From NCBI RefSeq assembly GCF_019802045.1, contig NZ_JAHVHU010000005.1:248001-312000 (forward strand): a DNA stretch of 64,000 nucleotides, given 5' to 3'. The notes under the pieces were generated by a model. That model ran no database searches and was not told the DNA's origin. It saw nothing but the letters and a program-made list of their open reading frames with translations. Positions 47,070-58,676 of the stretch are shown here, in pieces (position 1 is the stretch's first letter; each line of letters opens with the position of its first letter). The position numbers and the translations under genes were made by a program. Source of the DNA: Membranihabitans marinus. Its GTDB lineage: Bacteria > Bacteroidota > Bacteroidia > Chitinophagales > Saprospiraceae.

Positions 47070-50000
47070 TTACTCAACTTCAGCAACTTCTTTTTCAGAT
47101 GGCTCTACATGTTTCACGATTACATCCTGAAACTGTTTGACGCCCGTACCGGCAGGAATTCGCTTACCGACAATGACGTTCTCCTTGAGACCATTCAGCT
47201 CATCTCTGTTGGCTCCGATTGCTGCAGTACTCAATACTTTGGTTGTTTCCTGGAACGAAGCCGCTGATATCCAAGATGAAGTTCCCAACGATGAACGGGT
47301 GATTCCTTCCAAAATAGGTTTGGAGGTGGCAGCTACTGCATCCCGATACTCCACTACTTTATTGTCATTTCGTTTGAGCATAGAATTTTCCTCGCGCAAT
47401 TGACGTAAAGTAACCGTCTGACCCGCTTTGAGCTTGTTCGAATCACCGGGATCCGTCACGATCTTCTTATCAAAAATGTCATCGTTTTCTTTTAAGAAAC
47501 TCAATTTGTCGACCGGTTCGCCTTCGAGGAAAGTAGTATCACCCGGATCCATGATCAACACACGACGCATCATCTGTCTGATAATGACCTCAATGTGCTT
47601 GTTGTTGATATCGATTCCCTGCGAACGATACACTTCCTGAATACCATTCAGAATATAATTCTGAACAGCAAATGGACCGGAAATATTCAATATGTCTCCG
47701 GGGGAAGTGGCACCATCGGACAACTGCGTTCCTGCCCGGACAAAATCTCCTTCCTGCACTAAAATGTGCTTGGACAGTCCGATCAAGTATTTGCGTTTCT
47801 GCCCATCTTTTGCTTCGACCATCACCTCACGGTTACCACGCTTGATCTTTCCAAAGGACACGACCCCGTCAATTTCGGAGGTCACTGCCGGATTGGATGG
47901 ATTCCGTGCTTCAAAGAGTTCGGTAACCCTGGGAAGACCACCGGTAATATCCGATACTTTACTCAACTGCCGTGGTATCTTGGCAACGACTTTTCCTTTT
48001 TCGATTTTTTCTCCTTCCTGAACCGAAATGTAAGCACCTACGGGTAAGTTATAGGTCTTTAATTCGTTCCCTTCGGAATCCACGACCTTAACTGTAGGAA
48101 TCTTTTTACGTTTTTTGGATTCAATGATCACCTTTTCTTCAAATCCAGTTTGTTCATCGCGTTCCACTCGATAGGTTACGCCTTCTTCGATGGATTGGAA
48201 CACCAACTCGCCGGAAAATTCCGAAATAATGACGGCATTAAATGGATCCCACTGACAGATCAGATCACCCTTATTCACCTCCTGATCTTCTTCGATAAAT
48301 ATATCGGCGCCGTATGGCAAGTGGGCGGTGGAAAGAAGTCTGTTCGTCTCTTTATCCCGGATTTGCATTTCACCGGTTCGGGAAAGAATAATTCCTTTTT
48401 TACCTCCTTCGTTGCTGTCAACTTCGACGGTACGGACACTATCAAATTTGACGATACCATTGTACTTGGACACCAACTGAGATTCGGATTGACTGACTGA
48501 AGCAATACCACCCACGTGGAAGGTACGAAGCGTCAGCTGTGTTCCGGGCTCACCGATTGATTGCGCAGCAATGATCCCCACCGCATCACCGATTTCAGCG
48601 ACCCGACCACTAGCGAGGTTTTTACCATAGCATTTTTTACAAACACCACGCTGTGATTCACAGGTCAACACCGATCGTATGGTTACTTCTTCGATACCAG
48701 CTGCTTCAATCTGTCGGGCTATTGGCTCGGAAATGTATTCATCCGCCTCCAAAATAACCTCGTCCGTTTCCGGATGATTGATTTCGTATAGGGTATATCG
48801 GCCCCGAATACGTACAGAAAGCGGCTGAACGATCTTATCGTTTTCTATAAGGGCTGTCATTTCAATCCCGCGAAGCGTATCGCAATCCTCTTCATAGATG
48901 ACCACATCCTGAGATACATCGACCAATCGTCTGGTCAGGTACCCCGCATCCGCTGTTTTCAAAGCCGTATCGGCCAAACCTTTCCGAGCACCGTGCGTAG
49001 AAATAAAGTATTCCTGCACCGTCAAACCACCCAAAAAGTTGGACAGAATAGGGTTTTCAATAATGGCCCCACCTGTATCACCAGATTTTCGCGGCTTGGC
49101 CATCAATCCTCGCATTCCGCAAAGCTGCTTAATCTGCTGTTTGGATCCCCGAGCCCCACTATGGAGCATCATATACACCGAGTTGAAACCGTTTCTGTGT
49201 GTAGACAACTCATTCATCAGGTTGTCCGTGATCACGTTATCCGCATACGTCCATTTATCGATGATCTGGTTGTAACGCTCATTGTTGGTAATCAGCCCCA
49301 TGTTGTAGTTTTCCCAGACCTCATCCACTTCATTCTGGGCTTCATTAAGCGTCGCTTCTTTTTTGGAGGGTGTGATCAGGTCGCCCAGGTTAAATGACAA
49401 TCCACCACGGAAAGACCAATAGAATCCTAGATCCTTAACTTTATCCAGGAATCGGGCTGTCGTCGCGAAGTCCGTAATTTCAATGACATTGGAAATCACT
49501 TTCTTCAAATTCTTTTTGGTCAACAACACATTAATATACGGAACAGACTCCGGCACTGAATCATTGAACAATGCCCGGCCTATCGTGGTATCAATAATGT
49601 CGTTCTTTAGTTCTCCATTTTCGCCCGCTACTTTAGTCAGTAGTTTAATGGGTGCATGAAGGTTAGCCTGTTCTTCGTTGAATGCAATCCGTACCTCATC
49701 AAATGAATAAAATGTACGTCCTGCGCCTTTAATTTCTGAAAAATCTGTGTTTGGACTAAGTTCTTTACTCATGTAATACAATCCCAAAACCATATCCTGG
49801 GAAGGCAGGGTAATGGGTGATCCATCCTGCGGGTTCAGCATGTTGTGTGCAGACAACATTAGTACCTGAGCTTCCAATATAGCCGCCTGACTCAACGGAA
49901 CATGAACCGCCATTTGGTCACCATCAAAATCCGCGTTAAATGCACCACAGACCAGGGGGTGTAACTGAATGGCCTTCCCTTCGACCAGCTTTGGTTGGAA

Positions 50001-51356
50001 AGCCTGAATAGACAATCTGTGCAGTGTTGGTGCCCGGTTAAGTAATACAGGGTGTCCTTTTAGGATATTTTCCAGTATTTCCCATATCACGGGTTGTTTT
50101 TTGTCCACCATTTTTTTAGCGGACTTCACGGTTTTTACGATCCCGCGTTCGATTAATTTTCGAATAACGAATGGTTTGAAAAGCTCTGCAGCCATCCCTT
50201 TCGGAATTCCACATTCATGCAATCGAAGATCAGGACCGACAACGATGACCGATCGACCGGAATAATCCACCCGCTTACCCAATAGGTTTTGACGGAACCG
50301 GCCTTGTTTTCCTTTTAGTACATCACTTAAAGATTTCAAAGGTCGACCGCCTTCCGCTTTCACCGCATTGGATTTCCGGGAGTTGTCAAAGAGCGAATCA
50401 ACAGCTTCCTGAAGCATCCGCTTTTCGTTCCGTAAAATCACTTCCGGTGCTTTGATTTCCAGCAATCGCTTCAATCGATTGTTCCGGATAATTACCCGTC
50501 GATATAAATCATTCATATCCGACGAAGCAAAACGGCCTCCATCCAATGGAACCAATGGTCTCAACTCTGGCGGGATAACCGGCAGGTATTGGATAATGGT
50601 CCATTCTGGTTGATTTTCTACCCGGGTAGCTGCATCCCGGAATGCTTCGACCACACGGAGACGCTTCAGGGCCTCAGACTTTCTTTGTTGAGAAGTCTCT
50701 GTAGCTGCCTGGTGGCGCAAGGCATAAGACAATTCATCCAGCTCCAATCGTGCCAATAAATCCTTAACGGCTTCGGCACCCATTTTTGCGATAAACTTAT
50801 TGGGATCTTCATCATCCAACGCCTGATTATCTTTAGGCAGTGTATCCAGTATCTCAAAATACTCTTCTTCGGTCAGAAGGTCTTTATTGCTGACCCCATC
50901 TTCTTCTTTTATTCCGGCTTGAATAACCACGTACCGTTCATAGTAAATGATCGTTTCCAGGTTTTTTGAAGAAAAACCAAGGAGGTATCCGATTTTGTTG
51001 GGTAAAGAACGGAAAAACCAAATGTGGACCACGGGAACCACCAATTTGATGTGCCCCATACGCTCTCTTCGAACTTTTTTCTCTGTCACCTCGACTCCAC
51101 AGCGATCACAAACAATTCCTTTATATCGGATCCGTTTGTACTTTCCACAGTAACATTCATAATCCTTTACCGGTCCAAATATCCGCTCACAAAATAAACC
51201 ATCACGCTCTGGTTTATAAGTTCGGTAGTTGATGGTTTCCGGCTTGAGCACTTCACCAAATGAACGTTCCAAAATGTCATCCGGAGAAGTCAGGCATATG
51301 GTTATGCTATTGAGATTTGAGTTGGGTTTGGTATCCTTATTATTTATAAATGCCAT
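47070..51356 (-). CDS. rpoC: RNA polymerase beta' subunit
   Basis: 1428 aa from the ATG at 51356 ([14 protein letters not shown]); the TTG at 51365 is an unlikely start. The N-terminal zinc ribbon [20 protein letters not shown], the catalytic [12 protein letters not shown], the second zinc site in [13 protein letters not shown] and the trigger/bridge region [18 protein letters not shown] are all intact. It follows rpoB by 20 bp and ends the operon. Full length for Bacteroidota. Confidence 0.98.
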   Translation of the reverse strand: MAFINNKDTKPNSNLNSITICLTSPDDILERSFGEVLKPETINYRTYKPERDGLFCERIFGPVKDYECYCGKYKRIRYKGIVCDRCGVEVTEKKVRRERMGHIKLVVPVVHIWFFRSLPNKIGYLLGFSSKNLETIIYYERYVVIQAGIKEEDGVSNKDLLTEEEYFEILDTLPKDNQALDDEDPNKFIAKMGAEAVKDLLARLELDELSYALRHQAATETSQQRKSEALKRLRVVEAFRDAATRVENQPEWTIIQYLPVIPPELRPLVPLDGGRFASSDMNDLYRRVIIRNNRLKRLLEIKAPEVILRNEKRMLQEAVDSLFDNSRKSNAVKAEGGRPLKSLSDVLKGKQGRFRQNLLGKRVDYSGRSVIVVGPDLRLHECGIPKGMAAELFKPFVIRKLIERGIVKTVKSAKKMVDKKQPVIWEILENILKGHPVLLNRAPTLHRLSIQAFQPKLVEGKAIQLHPLVCGAFNADFDGDQMAVHVPLSQAAILEAQVLMLSAHNMLNPQDGSPITLPSQDMVLGLYYMSKELSPNTDFSEIKGAGRTFYSFDEVRIAFNEEQANLHAPIKLLTKVAGENGELKNDIIDTTIGRALFNDSVPESVPYINVLLTKKNLKKVISNVIEITDFATTARFLDKVKDLGFYWSFRGGLSFNLGDLITPSKKEATLNEAQNEVDEVWENYNMGLITNNERYNQIIDKWTYADNVITDNLMNELSTHRNGFNSVYMMLHSGARGSKQQIKQLCGMRGLMAKPRKSGDTGGAIIENPILSNFLGGLTVQEYFISTHGARKGLADTALKTADAGYLTRRLVDVSQDVVIYEEDCDTLRGIEMTALIENDKIVQPLSVRIRGRYTLYEINHPETDEVILEADEYISEPIARQIEAAGIEEVTIRSVLTCESQRGVCKKCYGKNLASGRVAEIGDAVGIIAAQSIGEPGTQLTLRTFHVGGIASVSQSESQLVSKYNGIVKFDSVRTVEVDSNEGGKKGIILSRTGEMQIRDKETNRLLSTAHLPYGADIFIEEDQEVNKGDLICQWDPFNAVIISEFSGELVFQSIEEGVTYRVERDEQTGFEEKVIIESKKRKKIPTVKVVDSEGNELKTYNLPVGAYISVQEGEKIEKGKVVAKIPRQLSKVSDITGGLPRVTELFEARNPSNPAVTSEIDGVVSFGKIKRGNREVMVEAKDGQKRKYLIGLSKHILVQEGDFVRAGTQLSDGATSPGDILNISGPFAVQNYILNGIQEVYRSQGIDINNKHIEVIIRQMMRRVLIMDPGDTTFLEGEPVDKLSFLKENDDIFDKKIVTDPGDSNKLKAGQTVTLRQLREENSMLKRNDNKVVEYRDAVAATSKPILEGITRSSLGTSSWISAASFQETTKVLSTAAIGANRDELNGLKENVIVGKRIPAGTGVKQFQDVIVKHVEPSEKEVAEVE

Positions 51357-51376
51357 GACATTCAATTATTTATTGG

Positions 51377-54300
51377 TTAATCAAATTTAATATCCAACGC
51401 GAGGCCACGAAGCTCGTGAACCAGGACATTGAATGATTCCGGAATATTTGGTACGGGAAGGGTATCCCCTTTCACGATGGATTCATATGTTTTGGTTCGT
51501 CCCTGGATGTCATCCGATTTGACCGTGAGCAGTTCTTGAAGGATGTTCGAAGCACCAAAAGCCTCCAATGCCCACACTTCCATCTCACCAAATCGCTGAC
51601 CACCAAACTGTGCTTTACCACCGAGGGGCTGCTGCGTAATCAATGAGTAAGGTCCGATCGAACGAGCATGCATTTTATCATCGACCATGTGTGATAATTT
51701 CAGCATATAAATCACACCTACTGTAGCCCTCTGGTGGAAACGATCTCCTGTTCCGCCGTCGTATAAGTAGGCTTGACCCAGTTTTGGTAACCCGGCTTTA
51801 TCGACATATTCATCAATTTCTTCCACCGTTGCTCCGTCAAAAATGGGTGTTGCAAATTTGAGGTTGAGTTTTTCTCCAGCCCAACCCAGTACGGTTTCAA
51901 ATATCTGGCCCAGGTTCATCCGCGAAGGCACACCAAGCGGATTGAGCACGATGTCTACGGGTGTTCCATCCTCCAGGAATGGCATGTCTTCCTCCCGGAC
52001 GATCTTGGCTACGATCCCTTTGTTTCCATGACGTCCAGCCAGCTTATCACCTACTTTGAGCTTTCGCTTCTGGGCAATGTAAACTTTTGCAAGTTTGAGC
52101 ACACCAGCCGGTAACTCATCTCCAATGCTAATATTAAATTTCTCTCTTTTATATCGACCTACCTCCTCATTGACTTTGATGGAATAATTGTGCAACATGC
52201 GCGCAATCAATTTATTCGTTTCTTCATCATCGGTCCACTGGCTGTAATCAATAATGGAGTAATCGATATTTTTCAACAGACTTTTAGAAAACTTTGTACC
52301 GGGTTTGACGACCTCTTCATTGTACACGGTCCGCACACCGGCTGATTTCTCATCATTCAACACGGTTCGAAGTTTATCGATCAACAGCGTCTTGAGTTCA
52401 TTGAGTACTACAGCGTGGTTTTCTTCCAGCTCTTTTAACTTCTCTTTCTCCTCCGCTTTTTTGGTTTGATCTTTTTTCTCGCGGGCAAATAATTGCTTTT
52501 GAATAACAATCCCTTCTGTAGAAGGTCCGGCTTTCAATGAGGCATCTTTTACGTCACCTGCTTTATCACCAAAGATGGCACGGAGCAATTTTTCTTCCGG
52601 TGTCGGATCGGTTTCTCCTTTCGGTGTTATTTTACCGATCAGAATATTTCCTTCCTTGATCCAGGCACCAACCCGGATGATTCCGTTTTCATCAAGGTCT
52701 TTTGTTGCTTCCTCGCTGACATTGGGGATATCATTAGTCAATTCTTCCTCGCCCAATTTCGTTTCTCGGACATCCAATTCATGGCTCTGAATGTGGATGG
52801 AAGTAAATATGTCATCGCGAACGACACGTTCAGATATGACGATAGCATCCTCAAAGTTGTAGCCTTTCCACGGCATGAACGCCACTTTAAGATTCTGCCC
52901 CAAAGCCAATTCTCCTTTTTCTGTGGCGTATCCATCACAAAGTATTTGTCCTTTCTTGACCTTTTGCCCTTTGTGAACGATGGGTCTGAGGTTTACACAC
53001 GATCCCTGGTTGGTTCGTAAAAACTTCAGCAAGCTATACGTCTTCACATTGTTTTCAAAAGTAACCAACTGATCTTCTTCGGAGGCATCATATCGGATTA
53101 CAATTTCATTAGCATCGACTGATTCGACCACACCATCTCCTTCAGCATTAATCATCATTCGTGAGTCACGCGCTACTTTACCTTCCAGCCCGGTTCCTAC
53201 AATTGGTGCAGATGGCCGAAGCAATGGCAATGCCTGACGCTGCATGTTCGATCCCATCAAAGCCCGGTTCGCATCATCATTCTCCAAGAATGGAATCATC
53301 GATGCAGAAACACCTACAATCTGATTCGGAGCAACATCAATAAACTCAATCTCGTCCGGAGCCAATACGGGAAAATCACCATGCTCCCGACATCGGATCC
53401 GATCATTGAGAAATTCACCCTGATCATTGATGATGGAGTTTGCCTGTGCAATAATTTTATAATCTTCTCCTTCAGCACTTAAAAACTTAGCATCACCTTC
53501 CATCACCACCTTGCCTTCCTCCACAGGTCGGTATGGGGTTTCCAGGAAGCCCATTTTATTCACCTTGGCATGAACGCAAAGCGTAGATATCAAACCAATA
53601 TTCGGACCTTCCGGCGTCTCGATGGTACACAGACGACCATAGTGTGAATAATGCACATCCCGAACCTCGAAACCGGCACGCTCTCTGGACAATCCTCCTG
53701 GCCCTAGTGCTGATATCCGGCGTTTGTGTGTAATCTCTGAGAGCGGATTGGTCTGATCAAGGAACTGTGAGAGTTGGGATGTTCCGAAAAATGAATTAAT
53801 CACGGAGGACAGCGTTCGCGCATTAATCAGATCCACCGGCGTAAATACTTCATTATCTCGTACGTTCATTCGCTCCCGTATGGTTCTGGCCATACGTGCC
53901 AACCCGACGCCAAACTGACCATACAACTGCTCCCCTACGGTCCGAACCCGTCGATTACTTAGGTGATCAATATCATCGAGTTCGGCTTTTTGATTGACCA
54001 GACTAACCAGATATTTCACGATCTCAATCATATCTTCTTCGGACAACACCAGGGTTTCCATCGAGATATCAAGGTTCAGCTTTCGATTGATCTTATACCG
54101 GCCGACTTCACCCAGATTGTATCTTTTATCCGAAAAGAACATTTTCTCAATAATCCCGCGAGCAGTTTCTTCATCTGGTGGATCGGTACCACGCAGTTGT
54201 CTGTAGATGTAGGTCACAGCTTCCATTTCGGAACTGGTCGGGTCTTTTTGGAGGGTATTGAAGATAATGCTATAATCTTCATCGATATCCTCCCGCTGGA

Positions 54301-55195
54301 ACATGACCACTTCGACTTCTGACTCGAGAATAGCCTCAATGTGCTCTTCCTCCAATACGACATCGCGTTCGAGAATAATTTCATTTCGTTCGATCGTGAC
54401 TACTTCCCCTGTATCCTCATCGACAAAATCTTCTGTCCATGATTTTAGTACACGAGCCGCTAATTTTCGGCCAATCGAATTGTGTAATCGGTCTTCATCT
54501 GCATTGACCTCTTCGGCCAGATTAAACAGATTCAATATTTTTTTATCCGAATCAAAACCAATAGCGCGTAAAAGCGTAGTGACCGGGAATTTTTTCTTCC
54601 GGTCAATGTACGCATACATTACAGAATTGATATCAGTAGCAAACTCCATCCAGGCTCCTTTGAATGGAATAATTCTAGCAGAATATATTTTTGTTCCGTT
54701 CGGGTGAAAAGACTGGCTAAAGAAGACACCTGGCGAACGATGCAGCTGTGATACAATCACTCGCTCAGCTCCATTTACCACAAAAGTACCTTTCGGTGTC
54801 ATATAAGGGATATTCCCTAGGAATACATCCTGCACGATGGTTTCAAAATCAATATGCTCTTCATCATTACATGATAAGCGCAATTTTGCTTTCAAAGGAA
54901 CACTATAGGTTAATCCACGCTGCATGCATTCCTCGATGGAGTATCTCGGAGGATCTATATAGTAGTCCAAAAATTCGAGGACAAAAATATTTCGGGCATC
55001 GGTGATTGGAAAATTTTCTTGGAAGACCCGAAATAAGCCCTCATTTCCTCTGTTTTCGGGCGTAGTTTCCAGTTGAAAAAATTCTTGAAATGACTGAAGT
55101 TGTATTTCGAGTAAATCGGGGTACTCAGTCATTAGATTAATTTTCCCAAAGTTCACTCGTTCGGACGCTGTTACTTGATTACCATTGGAAGCCAT
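51377..55195 (-). CDS. rpoB: RNA polymerase beta subunit
   Basis: 1272 aa. The rifampicin region reads [33 protein letters not shown] in parts ([26 protein letters not shown]), with the Asp, His and Ser contact positions in the sensitive-type state. [10 protein letters not shown] and the C-terminal [15 protein letters not shown] are conserved. An acidic/coiled insertion ([19 protein letters not shown]) is present as in other Bacteroidota. It is separated from rplL by a terminator-like hairpin. Confidence 0.98.
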   Translation of the reverse strand: MASNGNQVTASERVNFGKINLMTEYPDLLEIQLQSFQEFFQLETTPENRGNEGLFRVFQENFPITDARNIFVLEFLDYYIDPPRYSIEECMQRGLTYSVPLKAKLRLSCNDEEHIDFETIVQDVFLGNIPYMTPKGTFVVNGAERVIVSQLHRSPGVFFSQSFHPNGTKIYSARIIPFKGAWMEFATDINSVMYAYIDRKKKFPVTTLLRAIGFDSDKKILNLFNLAEEVNADEDRLHNSIGRKLAARVLKSWTEDFVDEDTGEVVTIERNEIILERDVVLEEEHIEAILESEVEVVMFQREDIDEDYSIIFNTLQKDPTSSEMEAVTYIYRQLRGTDPPDEETARGIIEKMFFSDKRYNLGEVGRYKINRKLNLDISMETLVLSEEDMIEIVKYLVSLVNQKAELDDIDHLSNRRVRTVGEQLYGQFGVGLARMARTIRERMNVRDNEVFTPVDLINARTLSSVINSFFGTSQLSQFLDQTNPLSEITHKRRISALGPGGLSRERAGFEVRDVHYSHYGRLCTIETPEGPNIGLISTLCVHAKVNKMGFLETPYRPVEEGKVVMEGDAKFLSAEGEDYKIIAQANSIINDQGEFLNDRIRCREHGDFPVLAPDEIEFIDVAPNQIVGVSASMIPFLENDDANRALMGSNMQRQALPLLRPSAPIVGTGLEGKVARDSRMMINAEGDGVVESVDANEIVIRYDASEEDQLVTFENNVKTYSLLKFLRTNQGSCVNLRPIVHKGQKVKKGQILCDGYATEKGELALGQNLKVAFMPWKGYNFEDAIVISERVVRDDIFTSIHIQSHELDVRETKLGEEELTNDIPNVSEEATKDLDENGIIRVGAWIKEGNILIGKITPKGETDPTPEEKLLRAIFGDKAGDVKDASLKAGPSTEGIVIQKQLFAREKKDQTKKAEEKEKLKELEENHAVVLNELKTLLIDKLRTVLNDEKSAGVRTVYNEEVVKPGTKFSKSLLKNIDYSIIDYSQWTDDEETNKLIARMLHNYSIKVNEEVGRYKREKFNISIGDELPAGVLKLAKVYIAQKRKLKVGDKLAGRHGNKGIVAKIVREEDMPFLEDGTPVDIVLNPLGVPSRMNLGQIFETVLGWAGEKLNLKFATPIFDGATVEEIDEYVDKAGLPKLGQAYLYDGGTGDRFHQRATVGVIYMLKLSHMVDDKMHARSIGPYSLITQQPLGGKAQFGGQRFGEMEVWALEAFGASNILQELLTVKSDDIQGRTKTYESIVKGDTLPVPNIPESFNVLVHELRGLALDIKFD

Positions 55196-55268
55196 TGGAC
55201 ACTATATTTTTGGTGGTAAAATTATTATGTTGTCGTTACAACACCGGGATTTCTAGATTCAGAATACG

Positions 55269-55310
55269 CAAAAAAGACTTAACCCACCCGGGGTGGTTAA
55301 GTCTTTTAAA
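55269..55310 (-). terminator. Attenuator-like hairpin between rplL and rpoB
   Basis: On the minus strand GACTTAACC pairs with GGTTAAGTC, extended by A/T pairs outside and an ACCC/GGGT core inside; six T follow. It stands within the operon, so it is probably a partial terminator that lowers rpoBC expression relative to the ribosomal protein genes, as known in enterobacteria. Confidence 0.75.
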
Positions 55311-55367
55311 AACATTATTTCATATATAACCTTCTACGTATTATATTTATAGCTGAAGATTTTAAAA

Positions 55368-55745
55368 TTACTTCAATTCTACTTCTGCACCTGCACCTTC
55401 AAGAGCTGCTTTCAGACTTTCTGCTTCGTCCTTTGATATAGCTTCCTTCAATGTTGCAGGAGCTCCGTCAACCATTTCTTTGGCATCTTTCAATCCGATA
55501 CCCAATTGGTTTTTAACCTCTTTTACTACAGCCAATTTTGCTGAACCAGCTGATTTCAATACAACATCAAATTCAGTTTGTTCTTCTTCAGCGCCACCAT
55601 CACCGCCTCCGGCAGGTCCGGCTACAGCTACAGCAGCTGCTGCTGGTTCGATTCCATACTCTTCTTTGAGTATATCTGCTAATTCACTGACATCTTTAAC
55701 AGTCAGATTTACTAATTGTTCTGCTAATTCTTTTAATTCCGCCAT
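55368..55745 (-). CDS. rplL: Ribosomal protein L7/L12
   Basis: 125 aa. An N-terminal dimerisation helix ([23 protein letters not shown]), an Ala/Gly-rich hinge ([18 protein letters not shown]) and a globular domain ending in GAGAEVELK. It forms the L10-bound stalk that recruits translation factors. It comes 75 bp after rplJ. Confidence 0.97.
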   Translation of the reverse strand: MAELKELAEQLVNLTVKDVSELADILKEEYGIEPAAAAVAVAGPAGGGDGGAEEEQTEFDVVLKSAGSAKLAVVKEVKNQLGIGLKDAKEMVDGAPATLKEAISKDEAESLKAALEGAGAEVELK

Positions 55746-55820
55746 TTTGATTTTTTTTAATTTTGCTCAAATATATATTGAGAGCGTTTAAGCTTGGAAG
55801 CCAATTTTGAATAAATAGTA

Positions 55821-56354
55821 TTAATTATCAGCACCTCGTTCTTCAAGGGCTTTAACAAGACCAGCCAAGGTCTGAGATCCAGATTGAAGTGCAGAAAGCA
55901 CATTCTTCGCAGGAGACTGCAGCAATCCGATTACATCGCCTAACAAGTCTTCTTTGGATTTCAGTTCGGACAAGGGCCCTATTTGATCGTCCCCGATGAA
56001 AACATCCGTATCAATGTAGGCTGCTTTCAGTACAGGTTTTTCGTGCGTTTTACGAAATTCTTTCAGTATTTTGGCCGGTGCATTTGCTACTTCTGTAAAT
56101 AGTATACTCGTCGGGCCTTTCAGCGAATCGTACAATCCGCCAATATTTTTCTCTTCAGGTAAAGATTCCAGTGCTTTTCGCATCAGGGTGTTCTTTACCA
56201 CTTTCATTTGAATCCCATTCTCAAAAAATTGCCGCCGTAGTTTGTTCACATTTTCTACGGAAAGCGCTGAGGAATCGGTTATATAAAAGTATTCAGACTC
56301 TTTAAGCTGAACAGCAAGGTCTTCGATCAGTTGTGTTTTCTCTGCTCTGGTCAT
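55821..56354 (-). CDS. rplJ: Ribosomal protein L10
   Basis: 177 aa. The rRNA-binding N-domain is seen in MTRAEKTQLIEDLAVQL and VVKNTLMRKALE, then GPTSILFTEV, and the C-terminal helix (LSALQSGSQTLAGLVKAL) binds L7/L12 dimers. It forms the stalk base. It lies 18 bp after rplA, leaving no room for a long L10 leader. Confidence 0.96.
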   Translation of the reverse strand: MTRAEKTQLIEDLAVQLKESEYFYITDSSALSVENVNKLRRQFFENGIQMKVVKNTLMRKALESLPEEKNIGGLYDSLKGPTSILFTEVANAPAKILKEFRKTHEKPVLKAAYIDTDVFIGDDQIGPLSELKSKEDLLGDVIGLLQSPAKNVLSALQSGSQTLAGLVKALEERGADN

Positions 56355-56372
56355 CGGTGTCTTTTTTTAAGA

Positions 56373-57068
56373 TTAATTTACTACTGCTTTGGGATCCACT
56401 TTTACGCCGGGGCTCATCGTAGAAGCCACCGTAACAGATCGAAAGTAAGAACCTTTCGCAGAAGCTGGTTTCATCCTGAATAAGGTCGTCAAGAGTTCTC
56501 GGGCATTTTCAGCCAACTTCTCAGCTGTAAAAGAAACCCTGCCTATCGAGGTATGAATTATTCCAAATTTATCCACTCGAAAAGCAATTTTACCCTTTTT
56601 GACTTCTTCAATAGCGCTCGTCACATTGGGGGTCACTGTTCCGGATTTAGGGTTCGGCATAAGACCTCTGGGGCCCAGAATCCGACCAATCTGCCCGACT
56701 TTCGCCATGACGTCAGGTGTCGCAATAATCACATCAACATCTGTCCATCCATCTTTGATTTTCTGGACATATTCATCCAACCCTACATAGTCTGCACCGG
56801 CTTCAAGTGCTTCAGCCTCTTTATCAGGATTGCACAGTACCAGGACAGTTTTTGATTTACCTGTTCCGTTGGGTAACACAACAGTTCCTCGTATGGCTTG
56901 ATCCGCTTTCCGGGGGTCTACTCCAAGTCGAATATGCATATCGACGGAGGCATCAAATTTTGCTGTATTTACTTCTTTTACAAGAGCCATCGCATCTGGA
57001 ATAGGGTAGACTTTTTCTTTGTCTATTTTTTCCAGAACCGCTTTTCTTTTCTTAGTTAACTTTGCCAT
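56373..57068 (-). CDS. rplA: Ribosomal protein L1
   Basis: 231 aa. Conserved parts: [19 protein letters not shown], the GADYVGLDE turn, and the signature [17 protein letters not shown]. It binds the 23S rRNA L1 stalk and, in other bacteria, represses its own operon by binding the mRNA leader; a hairpin and a possible site lie just upstream here. Confidence 0.97.
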   Translation of the reverse strand: MAKLTKKRKAVLEKIDKEKVYPIPDAMALVKEVNTAKFDASVDMHIRLGVDPRKADQAIRGTVVLPNGTGKSKTVLVLCNPDKEAEALEAGADYVGLDEYVQKIKDGWTDVDVIIATPDVMAKVGQIGRILGPRGLMPNPKSGTVTPNVTSAIEEVKKGKIAFRVDKFGIIHTSIGRVSFTAEKLAENARELLTTLFRMKPASAKGSYFRSVTVASTMSPGVKVDPKAVVN

Positions 57069-57081
57069 TATTATAATTTAT

Positions 57082-57111
57082 GAGGTTATGCGCTTAGCAA
57101 CAAGCTCCCTC
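57082..57111 (-). promoter_or_regulatory. Possible L1-binding leader before rplA
   Basis: On the minus strand GAGG (57111-57108) can pair with CCTC (57085-57082), with an inner AGC/GCT helix and an asymmetric internal loop, starting 14 bases before the rplA ATG. The shape resembles L1 target sites, which are two short helices around an asymmetric loop. Not verified by alignment. Confidence 0.3.
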
Positions 57112-57132
57112 TGTGTTCATAATCGAATACAA

Positions 57133-57155
57133 AAACTTCTGGTCCTCAGAAGTTT
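57133..57155 (-). terminator. Hairpin between rplK and rplA
   Basis: A perfect 9-bp stem AAACTTCTG/CAGAAGTTT with a 5-nt loop, followed on the minus strand by further T (TTTTTG). It lies 5 bases after the rplK stop. It is terminator-like but inside the operon, so probably an attenuator. Confidence 0.6.
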
Positions 57156-57159
57156 AAAA

Positions 57160-57603
57160 TCAGTTCTCCCAGGGTGGTGTCCCTTTTACGGTGATTCCCA
57201 TACTTCGTGCCGTCCCTGCCACCATCTTCATCGCTGCTTCTATGGTGAACGCATTAAGATCTGGCATTTTTACTTCCGCAATGGTCTTGACCTGATCCCA
57301 GGTAACAGATCCTACTTTATTCAGATTGGATTCTGCGGAACCTTTTTTTGCTTTACTCGCTTCGAGCAACTGTACCGAAGCCGGCGGTGTTTTTATGATA
57401 AAGGTAAATGACTTGTCTTTGAACACCGTCAATACGACAGGCAGTACCTGTCCCATCCTATCCTGAGTCTCGGCATTGAACCGTTTACAGAACTCCATGA
57501 TGTTTACACCTTTAGCACCTAGTGCAGGTCCGACCGGTGGAGCGGGATTAGCTTGCCCTCCTCGAACCTGTAATTTTACATAAGTATCTACTTCCTTTGC
57601 CAT
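57160..57603 (-). CDS. rplK: Ribosomal protein L11
   Basis: 147 aa. The N-domain begins [25 protein letters not shown] and the rRNA-binding C-domain has [12 protein letters not shown]. It belongs to the GTPase-associated centre of the 50S subunit. It follows nusG by 30 bp. Confidence 0.97.
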   Translation of the reverse strand: MAKEVDTYVKLQVRGGQANPAPPVGPALGAKGVNIMEFCKRFNAETQDRMGQVLPVVLTVFKDKSFTFIIKTPPASVQLLEASKAKKGSAESNLNKVGSVTWDQVKTIAEVKMPDLNAFTIEAAMKMVAGTARSMGITVKGTPPWEN

Positions 57604-57633
57604 TTGTATCTATTTTCTTTTGTTATTCTTGAC

Positions 57634-58176
57634 CTATTGCTTTTCAACCTGAACAAAATTCAGTTCAACTTCAGTGCCCCGGCCAAAAATCTTAACAATA
57701 ACCTTTAATTTTCTCTTTTCTTCGTTGACCTCAATCACATCACCTACGAAGTCATTGAATGGTCCATCGACGATTCGAACGGTCTCCCCCTCCAGGAAGG
57801 GTTCGATCATTACTTCTTCAGAAATATTGGACTCATCCACCTTGCCGAGCATTCGATTGGCCTCAGCCTGTCGCATCGGTATCGGATTGGTACCTCCCAG
57901 GAAGTTGATTACATTGTTTACCGAAGCTATAGATTGTATGATTTCACCACTAAATCGCTCCGGATCAGCCTCTACCAACAAATACCCTGGAAGTATATTG
58001 CGTTCAGTAATGACTTTTTTTCCTCCACGGATTTTGTACACTTTTTCGGTAGGCACCACGATTTGGGTCACGATATCCGTCCACCCTGATCGTTGCAGAT
58101 CAAGTTCAATGCGTTCTTTAAGTTTCTTTTCTTTTCCGCTTATTACACGTAGAGAATACCATTTCGTTTCTTCCAT
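57634..58176 (-). CDS. nusG: Transcription factor NusG
   Basis: 180 aa. The NGN domain includes KWYSLRVISGKEKKL and ILPGYLLVEAD; the C-terminal KOW motif is VRIVDGPFNDFVGDVIEV. It binds RNA polymerase to promote processivity and links it to ribosomes. It lies between secE and rplK in the classical order. Confidence 0.96.
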   Translation of the reverse strand: MEETKWYSLRVISGKEKKLKERIELDLQRSGWTDIVTQIVVPTEKVYKIRGGKKVITERNILPGYLLVEADPERFSGEIIQSIASVNNVINFLGGTNPIPMRQAEANRMLGKVDESNISEEVMIEPFLEGETVRIVDGPFNDFVGDVIEVNEEKRKLKVIVKIFGRGTEVELNFVQVEKQ

Positions 58177-58195
58177 TTGGATCTGATAATTTTAT

Positions 58196-58387
58196 CTATG
58201 CAAGACTGTAAATCAAGTCCAGAACTTGTTTGGAGAAGGTATCCATAACAAAAACAAGAAGCGCAAAAATAATGCTGGCAACCAACACTAGAATTGTACT
58301 ACTGATGAGTTCTTGCCAAGAAGGCCAGGTTACTTTATGTGTGAGTTCATAGTAACTCTCCCGGAAGCTGTCTGTAATTTTACTCAT
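58196..58387 (-). CDS. secE: Preprotein translocase subunit SecE
   Basis: 63 aa with the amphipathic helix ESYYELTHKVTWPSWQEL and one membrane helix (STILVLVASIIFALLVFVM). This is the minimal single-span SecE that clamps SecY. It is 19 bp before nusG. Confidence 0.95.
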   Translation of the reverse strand: MSKITDSFRESYYELTHKVTWPSWQELISSTILVLVASIIFALLVFVMDTFSKQVLDLIYSLA

Positions 58388-58433
58388 TGTTCCTCTTTAA
58401 TCTCAGCCAAAAATCCCCTAATCTGTATAAAAG

Positions 58434-58506
58434 CAGGAGAGACAGGACTCGAACCTGCAACCTGCGGTTTTGGAGACCGCTGCTCTACCAATTGAGCCAC
58501 TCTCCT
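58434..58506 (-). tRNA. tRNA-Trp (CCA)
   Basis: 73 nt. Acceptor AGGAGAG/CTCTCCT, discriminator G, anticodon arm GCGGT-CTCCAAA-ACCGC with anticodon CCA, and T-loop TTCGAGT. 3' CCA not encoded. It sits between tuf and secE. Confidence 0.97.
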
Positions 58507-58591
58507 TTGTTAGTTCCTAGTCTTTCGTACTCTATTTCAGGTCACTGACACCCTGCCCCATTCTGCTCTACCTCTTCGCTCTATCAAGTAT

Positions 58592-58618
58592 AGACGCGAT
58601 TAATTACTAATCGCGTCT
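58592..58618. repeat. Perfect 11-bp hairpin between tuf and tRNA-Trp
   Basis: AGACGCGATTA and TAATCGCGTCT form an uninterrupted 11-bp stem with a 5-nt loop. On the operon strand no T-run follows; on the other strand AATTTTTTG follows a few bases later. It may be an RNA processing or mRNA-protecting element at the tuf 3' end rather than a terminator. Confidence 0.6.
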
Positions 58619-58676
58619 GATACTAATTTTTTGACCCAAAATCCAAGTACTCTGTTCTAAGTACTCCTCTTTGGTT

